This document shows, in pieces, positions 23,717-32,848 of a stretch of DNA of 64,000 bases. The notes beneath the pieces are model-generated. The model was not told the DNA's origin and made no database searches. It worked only from the letters and a program-made list of their open reading frames with translations. A program made the position numbers and the translations under genes. The DNA lies in contig NZ_SWKM01000012.1 of the NCBI RefSeq assembly GCF_005871205.1, positions 248,001 through 312,000 of the forward strand. The letters are read 5' to 3'. Numbering within the stretch: the first letter of the stretch is position 1; each line of letters begins with the position of its first letter. The DNA comes from Marinobacter alexandrii. GTDB lineage: Bacteria > Pseudomonadota > Gammaproteobacteria > Pseudomonadales > Oleiphilaceae.

Positions 23717-26059
23717 ATGATGATTAGACGCTGGCTCGGGAGTCTAGTGAACCGCGCAGTGGTGCTGGTGATTTGCTTCACCCTGCTGTCGGCGCTGGTG
23801 GTTACTGTGGTGGGTGCCGTGCTTAGTCAGAGTGAGCTGGAGCAGCAGGCAAAAAACCAGGTGTCTACCATTGCTCAACTACTGGCAGGTGACATTGACG
23901 ACAAGCTGGCGCGTCGGTTGGACACCCTCAGCCACGTGGCGGCCAGCTTCACCATGGACGAGACCGCACTGATCGGTCGTGCCAGTGTGCTTGTCCGTCA
24001 GCAAACCGCCCTTCAACACCTGTTCGACGGTCTGTACCTGATTGATGAGGATGGAAATATCCTGGCAGAACATCCCGAATCCTACGCCCTGACCGGATTC
24101 AACGTCAGTCACCGTGACTATTTTCAGAATGCGTCCCAGCGCCTGACGCCAGTCATCAGCGAACCTTACGTTTCTATTTACCAGGATCAGCCGGCGGTGA
24201 TGATTGCCGCGCCGATTTTCGATCATCGCCAGAAATTCATCGGCGTAATTGGTGGTGCCCTGCTGCTGAGCGGCGAAAATTTCATGGAGGCGGTTGCCAA
24301 CCTTCGTATTGGCGAAACCGGCTACCTGGGCGTGGCCACCCGCAGCGGTATCACCCTTGCTCATGGACGGACCGGCCAGGTGATGGTGCCTGTGCGCGTT
24401 GGCAATCCGGTGCTCAAGGACGCCATGGAAGGCTTTGAAGGTACCCGGCAAACCCGCAACGGCGACGGTGTCCGTACCATCATGTCAGTACAGCAGATGG
24501 ATCAGGTGCCCTGGTTTGTGGCGGCGGTATGGCCGGCTCGGGAAGCTTTTGCACCCATTACCCGGATGACCGATGCCTTCCTGTGGACACTGCTGGGGGT
24601 TGTCGGCGTTGTGACACCCATAGCGCTGTGGCGCTTCCGGCGGCTGATGGCGCCCTTGCAGGTTCTGGGTCAGCAAATCAACGAACGGCATCTGGGGGTT
24701 CGTACCGTACCGGTCGACGTCACCGGTGGTCGGGAAATCCAGCAGGTGGCAGAGATCTTTAATACCGTCATGGACGAGCGTGATGAGGTGCTGGTGTCGT
24801 TGGCGGAACGGGAGGCGTTTTTCCGCTCACTGACCCAGAGCGCGCCGATAGGCATCGTCCAGACCGATGTCCTCGGGCGCATCGATTTCGTGAACCCGGC
24901 GTTCGAGAACATCATCGGGCGGCCAACTTCCGATCTCCAGCACACCTATCTGATCAACGGCGTTTTCGAAGCGGACCGGGAAGCGGTGCTCAGTGGTTGG
25001 AAGCAGTCACTCAGGAACAAGGAGGTTTTCCGAGGCCGATTCCGCATTCCGAGCCAAGGTGAGCGGGATTTGATCTGGGGCGATGTGATGACCTCGGTGA
25101 TCGAAACGCCGGACAAGACCCTGGGCAGCATCACTGTTATTCGGGACGTGTCCCGGGAGCTGGAGGTGGAAGAGGCTCTGCGGGAGGAGCAGCAGCGCGC
25201 TGAAAACATCCTTGGGGTGCTGCAGGAGGGCGTGTTGATGGTGGATATTGAGGGCCGGATTCGATTCGCCAACCAGACAGCCTGCCAATTCCTGGGGACG
25301 GAGGGCGACTGTGCCCAGCAGAATTTCTTTGATCTGGTGGAGATCTGGAGCGACGACAAGCTTTTGACCCATAATGATTTTCTGACCGGCGGCGATATCG
25401 ACAGCCTTTACGCCACCCTGAAGAACCGGAACGATGGCCGGTATGATATCGATCTGACGGTGCTCCATGTTCGCCAGGGCCGGTACAACGAACGCATGGT
25501 GTTCGTGATCCGTGATGATAGTGAACGTCGTCGCCAGGAAGAACGCCTGTCCTGGGAAGCTACCCACGACAGCCTGACCCACCTGCTCAATCGCCGGGCG
25601 TTCAGTGCGTCCCTGCTCAAATGCCAGGGCGAGATCACGGAACCAGCGGCGCGCTCGGTGCTGATGCTGATTGATCTGGACCATTTCAAACCGGTCAATG
25701 ACGAAGGTGGCCATCTGCTCGGGGACGACCTGCTGAAGCGCCTGGCAGACCTGTTCAAGGATACGGTTCGACAGTCTGACACCGTGGCCCGGCTGGGTGG
25801 CGACGAGTTCGGGATCATTCTCCCCATGTGTGGGCTGGAGCGGGCGGAGGCCCTGGCGGAACGGATCCGGGAACGGGTTGAGGAATTGCGGATTGAGCAG
25901 GACGGTCGGAGTTTTGGTGTGACCGCAAGTATCGGTCTGACCGAGCTAGTCCCTGGTGACAGAGGGCCGCGAGAGGTCATTTCCCGGGCTGATGAAGGTT
26001 CCTACACGGCCAAATCCCGTGGTCGCAACGCCGTGGTGGTGGTGCCAGCCCCGTCCTGA
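23717..26059 (+). CDS. Membrane-bound diguanylate cyclase (dCACHE-HAMP-PAS-PAS-GGDEF)
   Basis: Length is 780 residues. Two transmembrane helices (about 14-35 and 285-305) flank a periplasmic double-CACHE sensor. HAMP, two PAS domains (AFFRSLTQSAPIGIVQTD; ILGVLQEGVLMVDIEG) and a GGDEF domain follow. The GGDEF loop is intact, and RQSD five residues before it is an I-site. There is no EAL domain. It should synthesise cyclic-di-GMP in response to a periplasmic ligand, modulated by the cytoplasmic PAS domains. The ribosome site is poor. It ends three bases before the convergent TauE gene. Confidence 0.93.
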   Translation: MMIRRWLGSLVNRAVVLVICFTLLSALVVTVVGAVLSQSELEQQAKNQVSTIAQLLAGDIDDKLARRLDTLSHVAASFTMDETALIGRASVLVRQQTALQHLFDGLYLIDEDGNILAEHPESYALTGFNVSHRDYFQNASQRLTPVISEPYVSIYQDQPAVMIAAPIFDHRQKFIGVIGGALLLSGENFMEAVANLRIGETGYLGVATRSGITLAHGRTGQVMVPVRVGNPVLKDAMEGFEGTRQTRNGDGVRTIMSVQQMDQVPWFVAAVWPAREAFAPITRMTDAFLWTLLGVVGVVTPIALWRFRRLMAPLQVLGQQINERHLGVRTVPVDVTGGREIQQVAEIFNTVMDERDEVLVSLAEREAFFRSLTQSAPIGIVQTDVLGRIDFVNPAFENIIGRPTSDLQHTYLINGVFEADREAVLSGWKQSLRNKEVFRGRFRIPSQGERDLIWGDVMTSVIETPDKTLGSITVIRDVSRELEVEEALREEQQRAENILGVLQEGVLMVDIEGRIRFANQTACQFLGTEGDCAQQNFFDLVEIWSDDKLLTHNDFLTGGDIDSLYATLKNRNDGRYDIDLTVLHVRQGRYNERMVFVIRDDSERRRQEERLSWEATHDSLTHLLNRRAFSASLLKCQGEITEPAARSVLMLIDLDHFKPVNDEGGHLLGDDLLKRLADLFKDTVRQSDTVARLGGDEFGIILPMCGLERAEALAERIRERVEELRIEQDGRSFGVTASIGLTELVPGDRGPREVISRADEGSYTAKSRGRNAVVVVPAPS

Positions 26060-26062
26060 GGC

Positions 26063-26827
26063 TTACCACCAGCCCGCGGACTGACCGGCCTGCCACAGCA
26101 ATCGGGCGGCCAAGGCGGTGAGAATCAGGTTGAAGGCCTGGTGGAACCACCGGTTACTGAGCGACCTGAGGACATGTAGGCCCACCCAGGTCCCGGCAAA
26201 GCCACTGGCAATCATCGCCAGGATGAAGGGCAGCCAATCCGGGAACACAAACCCAGCTACCGTGAAAACCAGCGCCTTGGGCGCGTGCTGCAGGGTCATG
26301 GCGGTGGCGAAGGTGGCCACGGTGGTGAGCCGGTCCCGGTGAATCTGTTTGATAAAGGCTGCAACCAGTGGTCCGGTGGCACCTACAAACAGACTGATGA
26401 AGCTGGTCAGGCCCGAAGCGAGAAATATCCCGGTGTTACCAAACGAGGCCCTGGGCAGGGCCGGCCCCCAGCAAAGAAACAGTACGAACAGGGCAATGGT
26501 CAGCTGCCAGGTGGAGGCCGGTAGATCGACCAGCAGCCAGGCACCCAGACCCGTACCCACCAGCACACCCGGCGCAAAGGCGCCAATGACCTTCCAGTCG
26601 ACCTGATGCCGGGTCAGCAGCGCCCGGCCGCCATTGGATCCGAGCTGGATCATGCCATGAACCGGAATGATTGCCGCTGCCGGCATCCAGTTGGCCATCA
26701 ACACCAGCAAAAGTACTCCGCCGCCCGCGCCCAGGGTGGCGGTGATCATGGAGGTCAGAACCGAACAGGCCAACAGGAACGCGGCAACAGGAAGGCTCAG
26801 GCTGTCGGGTAACAGGACTACTTCCAT
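26063..26827 (-). CDS. TauE/SafE family sulfite/anion exporter
   Basis: Length is 254 residues from the ATG at 26827, which overlaps the upstream transglycosylase gene by ten bases. It has about eight hydrophobic segments with the TauE/SafE glycine pattern (TLGAGGGVLLLVLMANWMP near the N-terminus; FVGATGPLVAAFI mid-protein). Members export sulfite, sulfoacetate or other anions; the substrate here is unknown. It is translationally coupled to the lytic transglycosylase homologue, a pairing without obvious metabolic sense. Confidence 0.85.
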   Translation of the reverse strand: MEVVLLPDSLSLPVAAFLLACSVLTSMITATLGAGGGVLLLVLMANWMPAAAIIPVHGMIQLGSNGGRALLTRHQVDWKVIGAFAPGVLVGTGLGAWLLVDLPASTWQLTIALFVLFLCWGPALPRASFGNTGIFLASGLTSFISLFVGATGPLVAAFIKQIHRDRLTTVATFATAMTLQHAPKALVFTVAGFVFPDWLPFILAMIASGFAGTWVGLHVLRSLSNRWFHQAFNLILTALAARLLWQAGQSAGWW

Positions 26828-27924
26828 GCACAAAAGTCCGTGGTGTTCAGTCGGGGCGAGCGGCACAGGGCCTCGGTAGCCAGCTGCACGTCGGCCACAT
26901 AATACAGGGACGCGAGCCCGAGACGATCACGGCCCAGGTTATGAAACACCATGCCGAAGGCAATGTCGCCGGCGGTGAAACGGTCATGGTGTTCAGCGAA
27001 GTAGGCCGCCGGCCGGGAGAGGATGTCGTCGGTCAGCAGGGCCTGAACCCGGCCGGCGCCACCATGGTAGGCCTGGATCAGCAGTAGGGTGAACAGGCGC
27101 TGCCGCTTGGCCTCAGGCAGGTGGCCAAAGCGCTTGGCAAATGCGGGTTCCAGATTGCGGGCATTCTGATTCATAAGGCGCAAGGCGCAATCTATCTGCG
27201 CCAGGCGGTGCCAGTAGTTGCGAGGTTTGATCCGGCAATCGGACAGCGCCGAGGGTGACAGCTGCAGAATACCCCGGGCATTGGCAACCGAATGCGCGCG
27301 CGCCTGTCCGCCACTTTCGATCAGGATCTGGCCTGCAAGGTACAGGGGCAGTTCCTCCGGCAGATCCAGCCGATTCTGGCGGGTTTTGACGACATATGTC
27401 AGGGCATCGTGCAGTGCTTTTGGTTGGTCACTGGACGCGAAGCTAAGATCGTCCCAGGCACCCCAGATGCGCTCCGACGGCAGCGTGCCGAGGTAACGGG
27501 CCACCGCCTCATCCAGGTTTACGTGGGGCTGGTCGCAGGCCAGGGCAAAGGGATAGCCGGTCTGGCCTGTTTTGCCGGGCAACCAGGTATCGGTGCGGTT
27601 ATCATTGAATAGCGCTTGCCGAGTGTCGTTGAGCCTTGTCTGGGTCTCGTCTCGATCGGAGCCATCGCTGATCCAGGCCAGAAACTGGCCTCGCATATCA
27701 AACAGGACGTGGCGATCAGTGTCCGCGCAATAACCGGATTCCCTGAGCACCCATCCGCGAATGGCCAACACATTGCTGTAGACCCCCTGGCTGACCCAGT
27801 AGGGCGAGTTCCGAACCACCTGGGTCCAGTCGTCACTGGCCGCGGTTTGTTCCGTGGCGGCGCTGGCGCTACCAAGCGCCATCCAGGCCAGGGTGAAAAA
27901 CACGCAGAGCTGTCGTAAGCTCAT
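26818..27924 (-). CDS. Secreted SLT-type lytic transglycosylase homologue
   Basis: Length is 368 residues from the ATG at 27924 (MSLRQLCVFF), with GGAGAG upstream. A signal peptide is followed by a ~150-residue unassigned N-terminal region. The SLT fold has the catalytic glutamate in ILIESGGQ and the ARGILQLSP motif. It then has a YHGGAGR-type segment equivalent to the transglycosylase NxGxGR motif. It probably cleaves peptidoglycan glycosidic bonds in the periplasm. No LysM or membrane anchor is present. Confidence 0.82.
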   Translation of the reverse strand: MSLRQLCVFFTLAWMALGSASAATEQTAASDDWTQVVRNSPYWVSQGVYSNVLAIRGWVLRESGYCADTDRHVLFDMRGQFLAWISDGSDRDETQTRLNDTRQALFNDNRTDTWLPGKTGQTGYPFALACDQPHVNLDEAVARYLGTLPSERIWGAWDDLSFASSDQPKALHDALTYVVKTRQNRLDLPEELPLYLAGQILIESGGQARAHSVANARGILQLSPSALSDCRIKPRNYWHRLAQIDCALRLMNQNARNLEPAFAKRFGHLPEAKRQRLFTLLLIQAYHGGAGRVQALLTDDILSRPAAYFAEHHDRFTAGDIAFGMVFHNLGRDRLGLASLYYVADVQLATEALCRSPRLNTTDFCAWK

Positions 27925-27991
27925 GACTCTCCAATTCATACACGATAAATCCGTGACCGTCCGGACAACACAATAACAAACGGAACCGATC

Positions 27992-29485
27992 ATGAAGCAA
28001 TCAGAATATCTGAGGTATGACGCCACCGCATTGGCGGATTTGATCCAGCGCGGCGAAGTGACCTCCAGGGAAGTCTGTGAGGCCGCAATAGACCGGGCTA
28101 CCCGGGTCAACGGCTCGCTGAATGCCATCTGCCACCCCCAGTTCACGGAAGCCCTGGCGCAGGAATTTCCGGTCTCGTCGGTGTTCTCGGGGGTGCCGCT
28201 GCTGCTCAAGGATCTGGCCCAGGAGCAAGCGGGTCATCCCTGCACCTATGGCAGCCGGGGCCTGACCCGGAATATTGCGTCCCAGGATTCCGAGTTTGTC
28301 CGGCGTGCCCGCGAAGCTGGCCTGGTGTTCCTGGGCCGTACCGCGACTCCGGAATTCGGGCTCAAAGCGGTGACCGAGTCCGAGCTGTGGGGGCCATCGC
28401 GCAACCCCTGGCAAACCGACTGCACCCCGGGGGGCTCCAGTGGCGGCTCCGGCGCGGCGGTGGCCGCCGGTGTGGTGCCTATGGCCGGCGCCAACGATGG
28501 CGGCGGGTCCATTCGGATTCCGGCAGCTTATAACGGCCTGTTTGGTCTCAAGCCCTCCCGGGGCCGTATCTCCAGTGGCCCGTTGGTGGGCGAGGCCTGG
28601 ACCGGCGCTTCTTCCGATCACGTGGTCAGCCGCACGGTTCGGGATAGCGCGGCCATGCTGGATGCCCTCAGTGGCCCGGCCGCCGGCGACCCGTTTGAAA
28701 TCCCGGCGCCGTTGGGCCGGTATCGGGATCTGATCCAGCAGTCTCCGGGCACCCTGAAAATCGGTGTTTTCACGGCCTCGCCTTACGGGACCGAAGTGGC
28801 ACCGGACTGCGTTGCTGCGGTGGAAGCCACGGCGCGGGTGCTGGAAAATCTTGGTCACGAGGTGGAATACGCTCGCCCGGACTACGATGGCATGGCGCTG
28901 GCCCGCTGCTACCTCGGGCTCTATTTTGGCGAGGTGTCCGCCATGATGGCACGGGCTCGCGAGGAGTTCGGTGTCGGGGACGACAGCTTCGAACTGGATA
29001 CCCGGTTGATCGGGATGTTGGGCAACACCATGCCCTTGTCTGATTACGTCCGGCGCCGGCAGCGCTGGAACGATTTTTCCCGTGCCCTGGGCACGTTCTT
29101 TGGTCATTACGATCTCTATCTGTGCCCCACCACTGGTCAGCTTCCGGCCCGAATTGGCGAGCTGGACACACCGGTGCACCTGAAAATGGTGGCCAAGGTT
29201 ATGTTGGCCCTCAAGGCAGGCAAGCTGGTGCACCGCACCGGCCAGGTAGACCAGATGGCGATGGAGAGCCTGGCCCGCACCCCGTTCACCCAGTTGGCCA
29301 ACCTGACCGGCACTCCGGCGATGTCGGTGCCTATGCATTGGACCCAGTCCGGTTTGCCGGTGGGCGTGCAATTTGGCGGCCGTCACGGCGATGAAGCCCG
29401 GCTGCTGCAATTGGCGGCCCAGCTTGAAGAGGCGAGCCCCTGGTTTGGTCAATACGAGCGCCTGGAGAACGCATTCGACGGCTAG
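27992..29485 (+). CDS. Amidase (amidase signature family)
   Basis: Length is 497 residues. The Ser-cisSer-Lys triad is visible: lysine in LLLKDLAQ, serine in the GGSSGGSGAAVAAG signature, and the nucleophile in DGGGSIRIPA. The protein is cytoplasmic and hydrolyses an unidentified amide. It is not GatA: the flanking genes are unrelated and the length and C-terminus differ. It is divergent from the transglycosylase gene. Confidence 0.92.
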   Translation: MKQSEYLRYDATALADLIQRGEVTSREVCEAAIDRATRVNGSLNAICHPQFTEALAQEFPVSSVFSGVPLLLKDLAQEQAGHPCTYGSRGLTRNIASQDSEFVRRAREAGLVFLGRTATPEFGLKAVTESELWGPSRNPWQTDCTPGGSSGGSGAAVAAGVVPMAGANDGGGSIRIPAAYNGLFGLKPSRGRISSGPLVGEAWTGASSDHVVSRTVRDSAAMLDALSGPAAGDPFEIPAPLGRYRDLIQQSPGTLKIGVFTASPYGTEVAPDCVAAVEATARVLENLGHEVEYARPDYDGMALARCYLGLYFGEVSAMMARAREEFGVGDDSFELDTRLIGMLGNTMPLSDYVRRRQRWNDFSRALGTFFGHYDLYLCPTTGQLPARIGELDTPVHLKMVAKVMLALKAGKLVHRTGQVDQMAMESLARTPFTQLANLTGTPAMSVPMHWTQSGLPVGVQFGGRHGDEARLLQLAAQLEEASPWFGQYERLENAFDG

Positions 29486-29608
29486 GGGTTGTGATCCGGT
29501 TGGGGAAACTCCACGTTTATCTTTGTGTGCGGAACAGGCTATGCTGTCAATCAGGAAGGTTCCTTCCTTCCTGAACGACCCTGATGGCATCGAGGAGGCG
29601 AGCGTATT

Positions 29609-30220
29609 ATGAACCAACCGATGGCAATCGATGATCTGGTGTCAGTAGCACAGGCCGAAGCAATGGGGGAGCTAGATGCCCCGATGATGGCTATCGTCCT
29701 GTCCAGTGAACAAAGCTACGACTTGCCCATTAACTCCCTTGAAACCGATGCCGACAAGGCCCGCTGGGGACTGATCCTCCGCGCCGCCCGCGAGCATGTG
29801 GAAGCGGATGCAGTGGCCGTGCTGTACCCAGCCTGGACCACCATTCGTCACAAAAACCCGGAAATGGCGCCGGACAGCGATTCGGAGCATGCCGACGCTG
29901 ATGCAGACGCCGCCGATAACAGCCCGATCGATACCCTGTTCGTCCAGCTGCACACCCGAGATCACGTGTACTGGCGGGGGTTCGAGCAGATTCGGGATCC
30001 CAAGCATCAGCGCATTATCGGTTTCCGCCGGATCAAGGCGCTGTCCACCGACTACAAGCGGCACGAAGCCCCGTCGGTTGCGGCCTGGCTCAGCACCTTG
30101 TTTGAGCCACTGCCCGATGAAGGTCAGGAAACCGATGTCGATCGGGAGCTGGCCGATCTATTGGAAGAACCGGAAGTCAGCGCAGCCCTCTATCCCAGGG
30201 AGCTGAGAGCCCTGCACTGA
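29609..30220 (+). CDS. Conserved acidic protein of unknown function
   Basis: Length is 203 residues, with GGAGG eleven bases before the ATG. I do not recognise a family. The protein is soluble and acidic with a compact alpha/beta-looking N-terminal half (DAVAVLYPAWTTIRHKN). It has an Asp/Ala-rich low-complexity linker (about residues 90-108, HADADADAADN) and a second ordered segment (DTLFVQLHTRDHVYWRGFEQI). A hairpin (CAGGAAGG/CCTTCCTG at about 29550-29571) lies between it and the amidase gene, so it may have its own promoter. Confidence 0.7.
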   Translation: MNQPMAIDDLVSVAQAEAMGELDAPMMAIVLSSEQSYDLPINSLETDADKARWGLILRAAREHVEADAVAVLYPAWTTIRHKNPEMAPDSDSEHADADADAADNSPIDTLFVQLHTRDHVYWRGFEQIRDPKHQRIIGFRRIKALSTDYKRHEAPSVAAWLSTLFEPLPDEGQETDVDRELADLLEEPEVSAALYPRELRALH

Positions 30221-30252
30221 GCACCGCCAGCTGATTCCTTCATCAACCATCC

Positions 30253-30279
30253 CCGGCCGTTTAGCCTCTAAACGGCCGG
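30253..30279. terminator. Bidirectional terminator hairpin
   Basis: A perfect 12-pair stem (CCGGCCGTTTAG with CTAAACGGCCGG) and a three-base loop lie between the convergent unknown gene and the HupE-like gene. The stop codon of the latter is inside the stem. Confidence 0.7.
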
Positions 30280-31401
30280 TATGCGTTCCCATACCCACAT
30301 AAGACTGACGCCAACGACACCCAGCAGGATCACCGGCACCAGCGCCCGCTGATAGAGCGGTGTTGCCTGCGCCAACAGGGTTAGCAGTGGGAAGCAGATG
30401 GCCAGCAGTGCCAGTTGGCCAAGCTCAACGCCGACATTGAAGCCTGCCAGGGCAACCGCCAGATTGGCGGTGCCAGAAGTGAGGTCCGACAGCACGCTGG
30501 CAAAGCCGAAGCCGTGAATCAGCCCGAAGCCGAAGGCCAGGGGCCAGGTTCTGCGTCCGAGTACCGGCCAGACGACGTTCACCGCCGCCACCACGATGGA
30601 CGCGGCAATCACTGTTTCTACCCAGGCAATGGGCAGGCTTACGATCTTCAGTGCGGCCAACGCCAGGGTGATCGAGTGCGCCACGGTGAAGGCGGTGACC
30701 ACGGCGCTCAGCTCGATGACCTGCGCTCGGGACGGCAACCAGAGCCGCGGGGAAGTGGTTGGTTGGTTGCGGGTGAGGCTGGCTGGAAGCACCAGTACCA
30801 GCAAAAACAGGATGTGATCCAGACCGATCAGAAGGTGCACTACACCTTCCTGGAGAAACGTGGTGAAGCTGAGCCAGAGTCCCGAGCGGCCTGACGGGCG
30901 CAAATCCACGGTCCGACTGTCTGGTCCCGCCACCGCAAGCGATGACGTTTCGCCGGTACTGATCTGAATCAGCCCGCGGTGCAGGCTGTCGTGCTCAAAT
31001 AACAGGTGGTATTCAAGGCGGTCCGGGGCCTGGCCGCCGTCGCAGAGCGCCTGGTAGCGGGTGGCGGCGTAGGCGCCATCGCTGTGCTGGCTGATGCCCC
31101 ACTGCTCGCCCTGTAGCTCGCAAGCGGAGTTGCCGGTAGACAGCGTAATCCCAGCCTCTATGGCATTTAGAACAGCGCCTCTATGCTGGCGAAACTCTCC
31201 TCCGGTTACCTCTCCATCGCGGTTGGTATCGAGGGGGACTAGCAAGGCCAGGTCGCGCAGAGCTACGTCGATCCGGAACTGCCCGGAGTCAGTGTCCAGG
31301 TACATGAAGCTGTCACTGGCCTTGTGGGCCAGCACGGGATTGGCCAGTGCCAGCAGCCAGAGAAACATGGGCAGCCGTAATATGTGAGCACGCAGGAGCA
31401 T
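30268..31401 (-). CDS. HupE/UreJ-like membrane protein with EF-hand loop
   Basis: Length is 377 residues. The start ATG overlaps the stop of the TPR gene (TGATG). Signal peptide residues are about 1-25. A periplasmic domain contains a perfect 12-residue EF-hand loop, DTNRDGEVTGGE (58-69). Six or so transmembrane helices of the HupE/UreJ type follow (TTFLQEGVVHLLIGLDHILF; FGFGLIHGFGFASVL), with paired histidines that in HupE bind nickel. It is last gene of the DUF4331 operon. A metal role is suggested by family and EF-hand but unproven. Confidence 0.85.
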   Translation of the reverse strand: MLLRAHILRLPMFLWLLALANPVLAHKASDSFMYLDTDSGQFRIDVALRDLALLVPLDTNRDGEVTGGEFRQHRGAVLNAIEAGITLSTGNSACELQGEQWGISQHSDGAYAATRYQALCDGGQAPDRLEYHLLFEHDSLHRGLIQISTGETSSLAVAGPDSRTVDLRPSGRSGLWLSFTTFLQEGVVHLLIGLDHILFLLVLVLPASLTRNQPTTSPRLWLPSRAQVIELSAVVTAFTVAHSITLALAALKIVSLPIAWVETVIAASIVVAAVNVVWPVLGRRTWPLAFGFGLIHGFGFASVLSDLTSGTANLAVALAGFNVGVELGQLALLAICFPLLTLLAQATPLYQRALVPVILLGVVGVSLMWVWERIPAV

Positions 31402-32615
31402 CAGGGTGTCTCCGGATATCTGTGGTCGGTCTGATCATACTGCGCCAACCACTGCTGTAGTCGCTTCAAGGCGGACTGGTCTGCGGCGCTTTGTGCAGCT
31501 CTCAGTACCAAGCGGGTATCCAGGGGCTCGCGCTGGGTCTCCCAGTTTGCCAGTGCATGCTTGAGGGCCAGCGCCGGGCGGTTTTCTATGTCCAGTTGAA
31601 AGCGGGCGAAATCCCGCTGATGCAACAGCGTGCCGCGCCACTGGGCCTCGGCAAACCTTTCGCGCAGAGAGTCTGCCAAGGCTTCGGCCTCTGGGGCTCC
31701 GGCTTCGCGCAGAGCAATCGCACGGATAACCGCCAGGGCATCGACCTGGTCATAGCCTTTGGTGAGTGCCAGGGTTGCCTGGAGATTGCTGGCCTGCAGC
31801 TGCCAGTCTGCCAGTTGCGCCCGGGTGTACAGGTCATCCGGCGATTGCTGGAGCACCGCGCCCCAATGGACTGCTGCGGAGTCGAGGCCCAGTTGGGCCG
31901 CTAGATCGCCCAGTGTGCCCTCGGCCCAGAGTTGGCTGGTTGGGTCGGCATTGGAGGCTGAGGCCAGTTGGCCTCGCAAGCGTCGGTAGGCAGATTCGGC
32001 ACGGCCGGTTCTGGCCTCGGTTTGCGCTAGACAGCTGGCGGCAATCAGCCCTGGATAGAGATCGGCCAGCGCCTGGCAGTGCTCGCGGGCTTTGACATAG
32101 CGGCCCTGCACCAGCTCCAGGTTGGCCAGGGTCAGCCGGGACTGAATCCGCTGTCGGCGCTGGTCGGTGGTTTGCAGTACCCGCTCGAGATCCTGCCGGG
32201 CCAAATCGAAGCGGTGCAGGCTCTGGGCCAGGGTGGCGCGCAGAACTCGCAGCCGGTCGGTAAAGTCAGGCTCCGGCCAGTCCCCCAGCAGGCGCTCGGC
32301 GTAGCCCAGGAATCGGGGATCGCCAGTTTTCCGGGCCTGTCCGATCAGCTGCTGCACCTCATCAGCCAGTTCATCGACATTCTTGGGAGCAGAGCTCAGG
32401 TTTGGCGACACATCCGGAAGCGTTGCCAACACAGCATTGTCAGAAAAATCATTTTGGATTGAGCTCGGCGCAGCGGTCACCACTGGTACTGCCAGCAGTG
32501 ATCCGGCCAGGCTGAACCCAAGCCAAAAAGCCCTGCCCGGCCGGGCAGGGAAGGAAATCGCCGGATGACGACGGATGTCGCTCCGGCGAAGGGTCGTCTT
32601 AACGGAACAGGTCAT
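31401..32615 (-). CDS. Secreted TPR-repeat protein
   Basis: Length is 404 residues from the ATG at 32615, overlapping the lipoprotein gene by 17 bases. An N-terminal hydrophobic segment (LGFSLAGSLLAVPVVTAA) acts as signal peptide. Then come helical repeats of the tetratricopeptide kind (about residues 90-390; FDLARQDLERVLQTT, YVKAREHCQALADLYPG). It presumably scaffolds protein contacts in the periplasm. It is linked by overlaps to the lipoprotein upstream and the HupE-like gene downstream. Confidence 0.8.
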   Translation of the reverse strand: MTCSVKTTLRRSDIRRHPAISFPARPGRAFWLGFSLAGSLLAVPVVTAAPSSIQNDFSDNAVLATLPDVSPNLSSAPKNVDELADEVQQLIGQARKTGDPRFLGYAERLLGDWPEPDFTDRLRVLRATLAQSLHRFDLARQDLERVLQTTDQRRQRIQSRLTLANLELVQGRYVKAREHCQALADLYPGLIAASCLAQTEARTGRAESAYRRLRGQLASASNADPTSQLWAEGTLGDLAAQLGLDSAAVHWGAVLQQSPDDLYTRAQLADWQLQASNLQATLALTKGYDQVDALAVIRAIALREAGAPEAEALADSLRERFAEAQWRGTLLHQRDFARFQLDIENRPALALKHALANWETQREPLDTRLVLRAAQSAADQSALKRLQQWLAQYDQTDHRYPETP

Positions 32616-32835
32616 CGTAGGCCTGCGGGTTGTTTTCATCGTTGAAGCTGAAGTCCGTGTCGTTGATCTCCACCGCCGCACGGGTATCGCTGGTATTGGC
32701 GATTTCCGCATTAACGAAGGTGGTGAAATCCACCGACGGATCCGGCCGCTCGACCCGGTTGTTGGAGCTGTCGGAGCAGCCCACCAGGATCAGGCCCGAG
32801 ACCGCCAGTACAGTCATTTTGAGTACATTACTCAT
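32599..32835 (-). CDS. Small lipoprotein
   Basis: Length is 78 residues, with AGGAG before the ATG. The lipobox LVGC is at the end of a short hydrophobic signal, with the Cys followed by SDSS, which favours outer-membrane sorting. The mature 60 residues are acidic and probably disordered (DFSFNDENNPQAYDD). It lies 13 bases after the DUF4331 gene and overlaps the TPR gene. It probably anchors or tags a complex formed by its neighbours. Confidence 0.82.
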   Translation of the reverse strand: MSNVLKMTVLAVSGLILVGCSDSSNNRVERPDPSVDFTTFVNAEIANTSDTRAAVEINDTDFSFNDENNPQAYDDLFR

Positions 32836-32848
32836 GACAAACTCCTGA

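Noticed and set aside
28001..29617. 538-residue open frame antisense to the amidase gene
   Set aside because: It mirrors a high-GC coding frame exactly, shows no family motifs, and has the Gln/His/Arg/Gly-rich composition of reverse-frame shadows.
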